A DNA stretch of 64,000 nt from Morella rubra (Eukaryota > Streptophyta > Magnoliopsida > Fagales > Myricaceae), in contig CM025849.1 in NCBI GenBank assembly GCA_003952965.2, positions 17,533,016 through 17,597,015 on the forward strand, given 5' to 3'. A model generated the notes under the pieces. That model had not been told where the DNA came from and searched no databases. It saw only the letters and a list, made by a program, of their open reading frames with translations. A program made the translations under genes and the position numbers. This document shows positions 1-11,263 of the stretch, in pieces; position 1 is the stretch's first letter, and every line of letters starts with the position of its first letter.

Positions 1-689
1 ATATAACTTATCTGAAGAGACAGAGAATTGACTATGGGAATTCCTTTCTTTGAATTGAAGATCATGAGGAGTTGATTTACTATACTAGTTCTTGTTAAGG
101 ACATAGATTAGGACGACGAGTGTGGATCCTATTGACTTCTAATTGTTTGAACTGGTTTCTATTTCACTAATTTTGTTTTGTATCACCAATGTAGATGTCT
201 ATTGATTAAGAATTTTGAAGATTAGATTTTTTTACCTTTGGTAGGATGGGACTGATTGACTTTACTAAGATATCTGAATTAAAGGTTTCTTAGTTATGGG
301 AGATTGACTATCTAGCTTAACTTCAATCTTGTCTAACTGATGACCTATGGTTATATCTTCAGTTCATAATCTTAAACTAGAATGGGTGGAGTGGAACCAG
401 ATGACCTAGAAGTGGAAGAAGTGGATCTAAACATCCTATTCATGTTAACTTCCGGACACAAGAATCAAACTAAAACAAACAAAGTAAAACCTACAATAAA
501 CATATCTAAGTAAACTTTACGACTCAACAAACCTAAATGGACATATCCTCTCATGCCCATTCACTCAGGCCTCTTCTGGGACTTACTGTTTGGACTCTAG
601 ACTCGCAGTTTAGGTATGCTAGACTTCTAAAACTTAGACAGGGGCATAGGAAATTTATTAAGAAGCTTGAAGTAAAGTGACCAATGTAA
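1..689. other. AT-rich intergenic DNA, nothing recognised
   Basis: No coding exon, structural RNA or transposon terminus could be recognised on either strand. The 5' part of the LTR-like repeat that follows may begin inside this stretch, but its expected first bases (TGTTGGCTTTT, seen at 61220) were not found. Confidence 0.5.
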
Positions 690-1683
690 ATCCTAGGATT
701 AACATAACCCAAGAGGGGGGTGAATTGGGTTTCACTTTTTCAGTTATCAAGTAATTAAATGTAAAGAGTCAATTTTTAGGTGGTTCGGCAAACCCGCTAC
801 ATCCACCCTTCAAGCTCTTTACCGAGCCTTGAGGTTTTCCCACTATCTTCAAATAGAGTGTTTTCTCTGGCTTAACACTCAAACCAAGTGGTTTTTCGGG
901 CTCACCACTCACAACCAAGCTTGAGACATACTTCTCTAAGTTTCTTCTTTAGTGAACAACCTCACTAAAGGAAACGATATAAAGATAAAAGAACAAACTC
1001 TCTCAAAGAGTAGATATGAAATTGGAAAGCCCTATCTCTTGATTCACACAAAGACAAGGATATAAAAGTGTGTTTTGTGTGAATGATATGAGAAATATGG
1101 AATACCTCAAGTGATCTAAATATGTGGTCGTATTTTGGACGTTATGAAGGTGTATTTATAGGCCACAGAAAACTAGCCAATAGCCGTTGGGGGTCGTCTG
1201 TTAGAGCCGGTCGACCTACATGAACTGAAGTTACCGTTACCCAACAATCATAATGTCAGATCTCAACGGATATTCAAAATCAACCAGTCGACTATACCAA
1301 GTCGACCGGTCGACCTCCTCAATTTAAGCACACGATCCGATTCAATTAAAATCACGTTTTTGACCTCTTTGAAACACCCAATTTTAGAGACTTACTTCCC
1401 ATAAGTATATGAAAGGTTTGGGAGTTTGATTGGGGTGTTTTGAACAAATCTTCAAACAAAAGAGAAAACGGTTTATGGATGTTTTGAAAGATATGCAAGT
1501 AAGTGCTTCAAATCCTTGTCAAAAGTGAAACTAAGAGTCACAAGAATATACCTATGGTCTTGAATACTTTTGAGCTCTTTGCATCTTCTTGTCTTTGCCT
1601 TTGATAAAATGTATTTGTCTTTGAAGATGTCTTTTGCCATTTATTAAAATCATCAAAATATCGATTGTGAACAAAAGCCAACA
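690..1683 (+). repeat. LTR-like repeat, 5'-truncated (same family as 61220-62669)
   Basis: The stretch aligns in the same orientation with 61474-62669. Shared blocks include the 'aacccaagagg..ggtgaattgggtt' segment, the 'gtggttcggcaaacccgc' segment, GGTCGACC-type palindromes, and an end reading AAAAGCCAACA. That end mirrors TGTTGGCTTTT, the start of the complete copy at 61220. Short mirrored ends of TG..CA type are usual for LTRs, so this reads as a solo or truncated LTR. No internal retrotransposon genes are visible beside it. The LTR assignment is inference; the repeat itself is directly seen. Confidence 0.65.
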
Positions 1684-2316
1684 ACTAAATGGCCAAAAAC
1701 TGAAACAAAAGAGAGATACAGATCACTACTACCCATACTTGGCTTTGATGCCAATAGAGCTGTACTGGCCACCAGGTGATACACTTTGAAGGGGCAAAGC
1801 GGTGATTAGAGGAGAGTGCTGAAGACGGGCCATCAAAAGAAGCAGAAGTAGTAGATATAAACACAATAATTTTTAGACCCCCTTGTGAAAGGGACAAGCT
1901 TCGTTCTACCTGCAGGTCAGCGATTTAAGGCCACTTGGTAGGTATCCACTTGTTACTGGTCTAAAACCAAAATTAACTTAAAGAAAAGGAATGAATAAAC
2001 TGGCCATGTAGGTGGTAGTGCATGAAAGCAGTAACTTAGAACCGTCCAATTTGGTGGTATGTGTGGATGCATGAAGAAGAAACTTAAAACTGTTCAATCT
2101 GGCAGTATGCATGTTGTAGAGATATCATAAAAAGATAAATATGACTTGAAACTTGCAATGTACTTAAAAGACTTGAAAAATATTTACATAATTGATTAAG
2201 AGTTGGAAAATACTTACACAAATGACTAAGATAGAAAGATAATGCCGGAGATTTCCCCGACGATGTTTAATCATATGTGATGAACCAAGTGTTGGTAAAT
2301 TTATTAAATTTTAATT
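1684..2316. other. Intergenic DNA, nothing recognised
   Basis: No gene or repeat was recognised. The last bases before 2317 are probably intron or 5' sequence of the decayed CACTA gene that follows. Confidence 0.4.
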
Positions 2317-3468
2317 GTGGAAATTTTATACTTACTAATTGTTATATATGTTAAGGATGACTTCCAACTAGATTGTGACCGAACCGAGAATCGCATCACT
2401 GTGAAGTCTATGATGAACATAGCGTACAGGACGCACAGAAATAGAATGTTCCAACATTACTTGGTGTTCAATTCCAAAGAAGAAGCGTTAGAGCACCTGT
2501 ATCCCGAGATGAACAAGAAGAATGAACTTGTGTCCGTGATTTATTCGCTAGCGAGGAATTTCAGGTTAAAAATTTTTATTTCGTCCTAAACATTTATCTT
2601 ATCTTATTATTAATTGCAGTAACAACTATACATGTGCAATCAACCAGGAGAATAGAGAGCTAAGCTGAAGATTGTACACATCGGGAGCAAGGTCTTTCCA
2701 ACACGCGAGAGTGTTGTTAGTAAGTAATAAATTTACAATTTTTTAGTTATTATTTAAATAAATGATTTAGGTATTTAAATATGCACGTTTTATATTTCCT
2801 TTTGGTATACAAAAAAATTCAGAATCTGATGAGATTCTGCGTTGCTTATAAAAAAGCATACTAATAAGGATGGCATGTGGACATCAGAAGATGCACAGAA
2901 AATTTTGTAAGTTGTAACGTTAGATTTAATGATGCATTCGTTATCTCTTATGTTTCATATGTGCTAACTTTATTTTCTTTTCTAATTTTGTAGGAAAAAA
3001 TGGAGGCGGTGTAGTTCACATGAGTCAAGGGAAAGTCATACACCCAAGTGGAGATTTCACTGAGGTATTGGGGAAGACTCTGTTGGTTATTGGATCATCT
3101 TTATTATATCATCCGTTGATTTGTCTCAGAGATTGGAAGAGGCCAGATTAGAGACTGAGAAGATGAGGGCTAGATAGATGGATATGAAGTGCTTCTGGTC
3201 AAACAGACAGATATGGAGCAGACGATGCGAGAGCCTCAGCAGATGATGGAGGAGCAAAAGGAAGAAAGACGAAGAACTGATGTAGATGATGGCGGAGCAG
3301 CAACGCAGAAAGAAGAAGAGCATCAGAAGACGATGCAGGATAGCAAAGGAACCTAGTCGAACAGCAAGAACGAGGATGCAACTAATGGAACAACAAATGC
3401 GTGAGCAGATGATGGAGCAGATCAAACAGCTGCAATCCTGTACGACACCCAAACGAAAATTTGGGTAG
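2317..3468 (+). pseudogene. Decayed CACTA second gene (Transposase_24-like, plus strand)
   Basis: Residues encoded at about 2353-2570 (DDFQLDCDR..RTHRNRMFQHY..SKEEALEHLYPEM) match, exon for exon, the Transposase_24-like exon encoded on the minus strand at 28242-28028 (DHFDLDYTR..RTHRNRMHAYF..SKEAALLKPHPDT). Later degenerate exons follow in the same order: a TSGARSFQHAR segment near 2690, NKDGMWTSEDAQKIL near 2860-2910, HPSGDFTEVLGK near 3040, and a Gln/Glu/Arg/Met-rich coiled coil ending CTTPKRKFG at 3468. Transposase_24 proteins are the accessory proteins of plant En/Spm (CACTA) elements. Stops and frameshifts interrupt every exon, so this is a relic. Confidence 0.7.
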
Positions 3469-4171
3469 ATTTATGTATTTTCACTACTTGATCAGTACTT
3501 ATCATTATGTATTTTATTTACTTTTAATGACTATTGCATATTTGTAGACATTTTACTATATTATGAGTATTGCATATCTTTCTATTTATATTATTTACAA
3601 ATAATTTTTAAATTTTAAATTAAATTAATTCAAATACATAACAAACGGTTCGAACGGTAAAAAAGACGTCCGAACGAACCTCATTTCTTACGTGCACACG
3701 GTCTTTTAATTATATACTGTCCAAAAGGTACGAAATAATTCGAACGGGTTCAATGAATAAGCGTCCGCACTGTAGATGTGTTTCAAACGGTTTTTGAAGG
3801 TGAAAAAGACTATTTCGTCATAAATGAAACAGCATTGCAGGCATCTTTATGTTGGCGTTCGACAGAATTACGTTGTTGTATCACCGTGTGCACATCGTCA
3901 TTATGACCAACCGTTCACACCTCTCATGTGAACGGATGGAAGATACTGGGCATGACGATTTTGAATTTCATCAAAATATCAGAAAACCGTCCATGGTTTA
4001 TTTCTATTTCAAGTGACAAAACACGAAATTTGTTACCTAAAACCTTTGCTAATAGGCTTTAGGTTACAAACCAAGTGACAACATGGTTTTGTCACCCAAA
4101 ACCTTTAGTAAAAAAAATGGCACTTTGGGTGACAAATTTTTTTGACAGCCAAAGTCATTTTTCTTGTAGTG
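2317..4171 (+). mobile_element. Remnant of a CACTA (En/Spm) element, 3' half
   Basis: Downstream of the decayed Transposase_24-like gene, the sequence ends at 4171 with TTCTTGTAGTG. Read on the other strand this is CACTACAAGAAAAATGAC, a standard CACTA terminus. It is preceded by subterminal repeats of the type 'TTTGTCACCCAAA' between 4090 and 4150. The left half, including any TNP2 gene, is missing from the window. The terminal family resembles the older element beginning at 26014 (CACTACAAAAAAAATTGAC, then TTTTGTCACC). Confidence 0.7.
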
Positions 4172-5498
4172 TAATGATACGTAAAAAATAATCCTCGATC
4201 TTTATGATATAAAAACCAAATCATAAATTTGGATTAATTCTACATTTTTTTACCGATTGAGTATGATTCCTCGTACATATTAATAAAAAAGGTTTTGAAG
4301 ATGATCTGTCTTGTATAAACGATTATCAAACCAGCAACATACGAACTCGGAATCATTAAGATACGGGAAGGAAAAATATTACGTTTGATAGAAGGAGGAT
4401 GAGTGTTGGCCAGTGTATAAAACAACCAAAGTCTCGTCGAGAAAATTACTGAAAAGTAAGGATAGATTTTAACTTCTACGGCATGTCAAGTAAGACTTTA
4501 CGACGTCTATCCACTACATCTGCCAGTATTAGCAGTCCATAATACGGATCAGCTCGCTACATCACGCCCTCGAATTTTGTTACAACAAGATCCTAAGGGT
4601 GGAAATGAGTAAAAATTGGGATACGTGGCTTAATTTTGTGTATTGGATCCTATCTAAGGTCTTAAATATCAATGAGAAAATGACAAGACGTAACTCTAGG
4701 GCGTAGAAATTTTTTAAAAAAAAAAAAAAGACGACACTGTTGGATTTGTTTCCATATTTTATACATTTAAATAAATCTCTGCAATTCTACTCCCTATTAG
4801 GCAGTTCGTCTATACAATAGACTATGTGAAGATCACACACCATTTTTATGAAATTATGCAACAATTGATTGCATTGATTAGTAACTAAGTTAAATCAAAC
4901 CCCAATGGGTAAGGCACTTCCTACAAGTCTTGTAAATAAAGCAAGATGCTAAGACTAAAGTGGCGAGGAAGCTAGCTAGCTAGTCGTCAGATTACCGCAC
5001 AATTGACTTCTGTACGATCTGCAAACTATCTTGCAAGCACTAAGCGGAAACCATACTTGAAAAAAAAAATACTAGCCGAAGCATTCGGAGTGAGTTCGTT
5101 TGTTAAGAAATTCAACAAGACAATGTGATTGAGGCGTCTTTTGTCCACAGGTTCAATTGTATTTTGGGTAGTCATTTGGCCAATGAAGCAACTGATATAG
5201 GAGGACCCAAGTGGACTTCCTATATATCCTTACTTGACATTAATTTTTCATAGAAAACAAACATTGATATAGTCCTTAATTAGCTTCAACAATCTTTAAA
5301 ATATATTTGCGCAATATGATATTTTCTCTATGTAACGCACTCGCGTGCATCACAATCTCGTATGGTCATTTCTTGGTGTTTGAAAAATCTTGTTTAATTC
5401 TCGTCCATGCCAGCACTGCCTAGAGGGTATTGTGATCGTACACCTTGTCGATGCGTACTACACTCTGTGTACCCTATATTTTATTGAGGATTACAAAG
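4172..5498. other. Intergenic DNA, nothing recognised
   Basis: AT-rich sequence with a 13-base A run near 4716 and a GCTAGCTAGCTAG run near 4972. No exon, RNA gene or transposon terminus was recognised on either strand. Confidence 0.4.
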
Positions 5499-5503
5499 AA
5501 TAT

Positions 5504-6560
5504 TGAACAAGGTGGTTCAAGACTCAATATACAATAACCAAACCTAGAAGGGGGGGTTGAATAGGTTTAAAAATTCTGGTCCTTTGTAATCTACTGCTGC
5601 ACAATCTCACAAGCTTATCAGCAAATTTCATGAACACTTAGTATATTATGCGGAATAATCAAATCAATATGGCCAGATTATTGTAGCTCATTAACTCTAA
5701 AATATACTCATAGATTTCTTTCTTAATCAAAGAAACAACCAGACAACAATCACAACAATTACTAAATTCTCTAAGTAATCACAATCACAATCAATAACAC
5801 CAGATTGATGACAAAGAGAAAAACCACTTGAAAGACTTATTTCAACAATCACAATCAATACTCAACTTGTACCTTACCTGGAATACTACATCCAGCTCTG
5901 CACCATGCAGGGAATGAGGAACTCCTCTTCCATTTGAAGATGTTGATTCCAAAAAGTCGATCTCTACAACCAAGCCGATCTTTCCACATAAGCACGTGCA
6001 ATCAGCTCTTTCACAATAGGAACAAACAGTCTTGATATTTTCTTGGTCATCAAAATTGAATCTGTGATAATGAGGGAAAGAAGACTCTTTCTGGTTTCAA
6101 TCTCAGTTCTCACAAGCAAACTATAGAAACATTAACAAAGAGAGTTTTGAAGAAGGCTCTAGAAAGCTTAGGTCTCTCAAGGATATCTCAAGGAACGTCA
6201 TGAGGCAAGGGTGAGAAAGATAGCTTTTGTACTCTTCGGAGTCGGAGGAAAGAAATTCACGAAGTTTCAAGACTTCATGAATCTTGGGCGCGTCAGTAAA
6301 AAAACCGTTACAATAGTCTTTCGTAACTTCTGATAAAACTTGAAGTGAACTCAAAACAAACTGCCCGGGCTCTCAAACCATCAAAGCGCCAGCTCCGTGT
6401 AGGCAAACTATATGCAAACTCCAAGCAAACCTTCAACATAACTTGATGATCATTAATATTGTTGAACCACTAGTCTTGAGCAGGACTTCATTAAACATGA
6501 ACCTCAGGAATAAACTAGGACACGTCATGAAGTATATACGCCAACTAATATGCATGTACA
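5504..6560 (-). repeat. 3' LTR of the 5504-10931 element (complete, 1,057 bp)
   Basis: It starts TGAACAAGGTGG on the plus strand and ends GCATGTACA; the minus-strand reading is TGTACATGC..CCTTGTTCA. It contains the 'cctagaagggggggttgaat' segment common to many plant LTRs. Relative to the other LTR it lacks about 100 bp, which are present at roughly 10125-10230. Confidence 0.85.
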
Positions 6561-6572
6561 ATCTCCCCCTTT
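6561..6572 (-). other. Polypurine tract of the LTR element
   Basis: The minus-strand reading is AAAGGGGGAGAT, immediately upstream of the LTR start TGTACATGC. This is the usual position and composition of a plus-strand priming site. Confidence 0.7.
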
Positions 6573-6772
6573 GGTGAACTTCATGACAAACACAAACCCA
6601 ATTCCTAATGACATAAGTTGTGCTGATCACCACCATAGAACTTATTTACAAAGAGACATAGCCTATACTAAGACAGAGACTAACCACAATTCCTGAGACT
6701 TTATTTTCCTGGACACAGCAATCTCAACAAATACACACTAACACATAGAAAAATTAAATTAGTGCTAAGTGG

Positions 6773-6810
6773 ATATATATATATATCCATTATATATATA
6801 TATATATATA
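6773..6810. repeat. (TA)n microsatellite
   Basis: Two TA runs are separated by 'ccat', inside the internal region of the LTR element. Confidence 0.8.
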
Positions 6811-7160
6811 AAAATTTGTAAATGAAATGACATAAGCAGTAAAAGTAAATACCAATCTCCCCTGAGATAAGTACTTCCATAGGAGGTAATCTCCCCCTGA
6901 CTAAAAACACAGCTTATAGAAACTTCATTAGGATAATCAGTATTAGCCCAAAGAAAACATAACTATTTCACTGTCAAGCATCCAGTTTAGCAGTTATCAA
7001 AACCAAAACTAAGCTAGCCCTATATTGTTCACAAATAACAATATCATAAGCAAAAACTAAAAACAATAAAAAAAAACAACAGTAAGCATATTCAAAAACA
7101 GCCCAAAAGCTTCAAAACACTCGCTCTACTACTCCTCCTTTGTCATAAGGAGCCAAAGTG

Positions 7161-8471
7161 CTACTCATCATCAGATGAGTCGGACTCAGCATCCTCTGCA
7201 GTAGCTTTTAGCTCTTCCTCTGCTTCCTCATCTTCCTCTTCGTGCTCTGCTTCCTCTTCCTCAACGACCTCTTCTTCAACTGGCTCATCCTCTAAAGGAT
7301 CCTCTGCGTCCTCTTGAGGACCAGCAGAACTGGAAGCACCATCAAGGTTGAAGTGTTTTCTTAGTAAGGCAACATCCGCCACTAGTTTTCACAGATCTAG
7401 TTTAAACACATCTTGATTTGCTACAAGTGTGGACTGAATAGAGGCTGTTATTGAAGACCGCTCAGTCAACAATTGGAAGGCCTCAACCATGTAGGCCATA
7501 TCAGGTTGCATAGGTCCATGAGGGGAATTGGATGAGAGAAAAAATTTAGAGTGACTCTTGTGGGACTTACTCTGTCTAAGAGTGAGTTTACCAACAGTTT
7601 GAATTTTCTCACGAGGTTCATTTCGAGAAATAGAGATGAAATTTGCAGCAAGAAATTTCATGATCAAACAACAATAAGGAAGTATGTTTGTAGTGGACTT
7701 AGAGTGGAACACTTTGACCATATGAGCACATATATGAGATGGCAAATCAGTATGATCATTAATCAAGAATGCATAGAGAAAACGCATACATTCAAAAGAG
7801 AGAGCAGAAAGATGCCTAGTGGGGAAGTTATTGGTAGAGATAATCCGGCTGAGGATTAAATGCTCAGAGTTAAAGAGTTTAGAAGTAAACTCTTTAGGCT
7901 TAATTTCAAGTGCTTTTGAGCCAAGTAATCGGAAATCTCAGTGATAGATGGTCTAGTCTTAGCAGAGTAAGGATAAGTAGGCTTATGTACCCTGGGAAGA
8001 CCTAGACAGTGAGCTAGAACAGAAGGATCAACCTCTATAGATTGACCACGAAAATAAACAATGAAAGATGTGGCATCAATGAAGTTGTGCATATTAGAAT
8101 AGAATTCATGTATCGCAGATGTAGATGGAGGCACAATATCAGTTATCATGGACTCCAAACCTCGAGATTGAAAACATTCAGCAAGTTCAGTCCAGTAGTA
8201 ATTCGCGCTCAATAATTAAAAGTTTGGGCGAGAACTTCTTGTGAAATAACTCCTCTGCTTGAGCACTGAGAAATTTAGTGCTATCGAAGTCTGCAGGGGG
8301 TGTAGAAGAAACCTTTGTTTTTCCATAAGCATGTTGTGTGAATCTCTTCGGAGGGTGTTCACTTGTAGAAGCACCAGCACGCTTCTTGGGGGTGTATATG
8401 GGAGAAGGTTGTTTTGACTGTTCATTATAATTTTGAGCTTGTTTGGCAGCTGCTCTCTTAAGTCGCACCAT
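7161..8471 (-). pseudogene. Broken ORF of an LTR element, Transposase_32-like plant transposon protein
   Basis: The reading starts at 8471 with a basic, low-complexity N-terminus (MVRLKRAAAKQ..PKKRAGAST). It continues with a segment of the pattern FLSAQAEELF..PKLLIIERE (to about 8210). After a frameshift it continues with WTELAECFQSRGLESM..FIVYFRGQSIEVDPSVLAHCLGLPRV (to about 7925). Another frameshift leads through the 7389-7787 segment to a strongly acidic C-terminus ending DAESDSSDDE at 7161. The architecture (basic N-terminus, globular middle of 'putative plant transposon protein' type, acidic tail) resembles proteins annotated as Transposase_32, and recalls the ORF of the CACTA element at 34878-36119. 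No enzymatic function is known to me. Family assignment is by pattern only. Confidence 0.55.
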
Positions 8472-9319
8472 CTGCGCGAAAGATAAAAGATTAGTATTTA
8501 ACTAATATTTATACAATAAAAACAGTTACCTTCTTCCATCTGAAACACACCAGTCTAAGAAACAAAAAACGATAATTAATACCCAACTCAAAGTATTCAA
8601 TATCAGATAGAATAGAAGTCAAATTGTATCAATAAGACAAAGACAAGACTTACATATGTAAACTATATTTCAACTCTGAACTAAAATAAAATACTTTCTA
8701 TGAACTTCATGGAACCCGAAAACACATACCCAACTGTTTTAGCAAAGATTTTGTAAACAAAATTCATCAACTAAGCAAGAGCATGATTTAATAAATTAAT
8801 CTTACTTAATTTAGATACGACATATACACGAAATGCATAGCAATTTGACAAAATTTTTGAAAAGAGGTAAACAACATGATAAACCCTAGATTGTAAACAA
8901 ATGGTAGATTTGTTGAAATCAAGGAGTCAATCGTCAATGGGTAGTAAAGAAATAACTTTAAACAAACTTGTACGCCAGAACTTTTAAGGATATTATTAGT
9001 AAAAACACACAGATCAACATTCGCACATACCGAACCCACACGCGGGACCACACTGCCAAATGACCACCAACTAGTCAAGAAATCAAATAAAAGGTAAAGA
9101 CAAAGCAATAAAAGTTAGAAAAAAACTTACCTTTTTTCAATCCTTAGTGGGTGCTTAAACGATAGTAAGCTTCAGCTAGAATCCAAGCTTAGTGGGAATG
9201 CGTGCGGCGGCAAGTGAGTGTAGTGAGAGGGGGGAAGTATTCGTTGGGTAGAAGTGAGAAGACTAGGGTAATAATAGACAAGTGAGGGTAGTTTTGGTAA
9301 ATGAGCTATGTATGGTGTA

Positions 9320-9800
9320 AAAAGTGTGACGTGGAGTCCTGGGTACCCTTATAAGACAGAGGAGACGAGAGACTTGTCAACCTGGGACAACCAGGGACAG
9401 ACGCGGAGGCCAGTATGCCCGGGATGACAAGGGACAGACTTAAAGGCCTGTATGGTCGGGATGGTAGGGTACAAATGTGGAGGCCTGTGAGCCCGGGACA
9501 ACAAGGGACAAACGCGGAGGCCAATGTGCTTGGGATGCCCGGGGACTCATATGACTCTATGCCCGGGATGCCCGGGGTATTTTACCTCCAGGTGCTTTAA
9601 TAACGCTAGTTGCCCTGTATGCTAGGAATGTCCAGGGTCTGACCTGGTAAGCTCGGTATAACCTGTATGCCCGAGATAACCGGAGACAAGCCTAATAGGC
9701 CCGGTATGCCCGGCTAAACTCCAGGAGCATGCTATAGCCTGGGTTGTCCTATATGCCCTGTATACCGAGGATATTCCTAGGCCACCAGGACTTCTCCTGA
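9320..9800. repeat. GC-rich degenerate short repeats inside the LTR element
   Basis: Variants of 'gcccgggatg', 'gggacaaccaggga', 'cgcggaggcc' and 'ggcctgtatg' recur at irregular spacing. The GC content and CCCGGG density stand out sharply against the AT-rich surroundings. No credible protein is encoded. Confidence 0.7.
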
Positions 9801-10005
9801 GCACGAGCACGTTCCACCATTATCACCTTGGATAGACAAACTACAAGTACTCAATTCCAACTAAAATTTACAGACGTCACAGAAAAATTATATTTTTCTG
9901 AATTTTTACAAAATCAGCAAACTTTTCACGAAATTTTTTAAAATATCGTCTAAAAATTATATTAGAGAACCAACATAACTCTTATACATGCAAGCACTAA
10001 AAACT

Positions 10006-10931
10006 AAATCAAAGAAACAACCAGACAACAATCACAACAATTACTAAATTCTCTAAGTAATCAAACACAATCAATAACACCAAATTGATGACGAAGAGAA
10101 AAACCACTTGAAAGACTTCTTTCAAGAGGAAAAACTCTCCGAGCTCGTAAGCCAATTTAAGCGAATCCACTAGAAACTTCAAACTCGGTGCACAGTGATC
10201 TAAAAACTACCCGAACCCTGTTGCTAGTCTAACTCAACTTGTACCTTACCTGGAATACTACATCCAGCTCTGCACCATGCAAGGAATGAAGAACTCCTCT
10301 TCCATTTGAGATCTTGATTCCAAAAAGTTGATCTCTACAGCCAAGCCGATCTTTCCACACAATGACATGCAATCAGCTCTTTCACAATAGGAACAAACAG
10401 TCTTAGTATTATCTTAGTGATCAAAATTGAATCTGAGATAATGAGGGAAAGAAGAATCTTGCTGGGTTCAATCTCAATTCTCACAAGCAAACTACAGAAA
10501 ACATTAACAGAGAGAGTTTTTGAAGAAGGCTCTAGAAAGCTTAGGTCTCTCAAGGATATCTCAAGGAACGTAATGAGGCAAGGATGAGAAAGATAGCTTT
10601 TGTCCTCTCCGGAGTCGAAGGGAAGAAATTCATGAAGTTTCAAGACTTCTTGAATCTTGGGCGTGTTAGTAAAAAAACTGTTACAACAGTCTTTCGTAAC
10701 TTCTGATAAACTTGGAGTGAACTCAGAACAAACTGCCCGGGCTCTCGAACCATCAAAGCGCCAGCTCGTGTAGGCAAACTATATGCAGACTCCAAGCAAA
10801 CCTTCAACATAACTTGATGATCATTAATATTGTTGAACCGTTGGTCTTGAGCAGGACTTCATTAAACATGAACCTCAGGAATAAACTAGGACACGTCATG
10901 AAGTATATACGCCAACTAATATACATCTACA
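10006..10931 (-). repeat. 5' LTR of the 5504-10931 element (inner end missing)
   Basis: It aligns with 5727-6560, starting at 'aatcaaagaaacaaccagac'. The part equivalent to 5504-5726 and the adjacent primer-binding site are absent, replaced by unrelated AT-rich sequence (9840-10005). The outer end 'CATCTACA' meets the AATAT target duplication at 10932-10936. Confidence 0.8.
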
Positions 10932-10936
10932 AATAT

Positions 10937-11263
10937 AAAGGAGTTCCAATAAGGGAAAGCTTTATTTAGTTCGCAATGAGAACTATCATCACTAAAAATA
11001 AACGACAGACTCATGAATTTAAATCCATGGTGTTTGTTATTTCAGAGGAAAAGCACCGCCAAACAAAGAGATCGCGATTATTGAGTAATACTTTAAAAAA
11101 AACATACACTTGAATCTGTGCTATGGATAACTCCATCCGTATTGTTGCCACATGCAAATAAAATTGACTTCCAAGGGAAGGTCTCTTATTTGTTTCTGAC
11201 TTATTCATTTTTTTTCCTGTGGAGCATTGACAGGGCACTGCGATGTTGCCCCTCGATTGAAAT
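10937..11263. other. 3' flank of the RNase gene
   Basis: AT-rich DNA between the LTR element and the RNase stop codon. It must contain the RNase 3' UTR, but no polyadenylation site could be fixed. Confidence 0.4.

Larger units (their letters stand above)
5504..10931 (-). mobile_element. LTR retrotransposon, non-autonomous type, minus orientation
   Basis: Two direct repeats (5504-6560 and 10006-10931) bound about 3.4 kb of internal DNA. The outer ends are TG..CA and are flanked by an identical 5-bp target duplication, AATAT (5499-5503 and 10932-10936). A purine tract, read on the minus strand as AAAGGGGGAGAT, lies directly against the inner edge of the left LTR (6561-6572), which fixes the element's sense as minus. 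No reverse transcriptase, integrase or protease motif was seen inside. The only coding trace is the broken ORF at 7161-8471. The inner end of the right LTR and the expected primer-binding site are missing. Confidence 0.85.

Noticed and set aside
9306-9810. Gly/Pro-rich protein from the GC-rich island
   Set aside because: Frames on both strands are repeats of the DNA motif with no conserved protein and no splice context.
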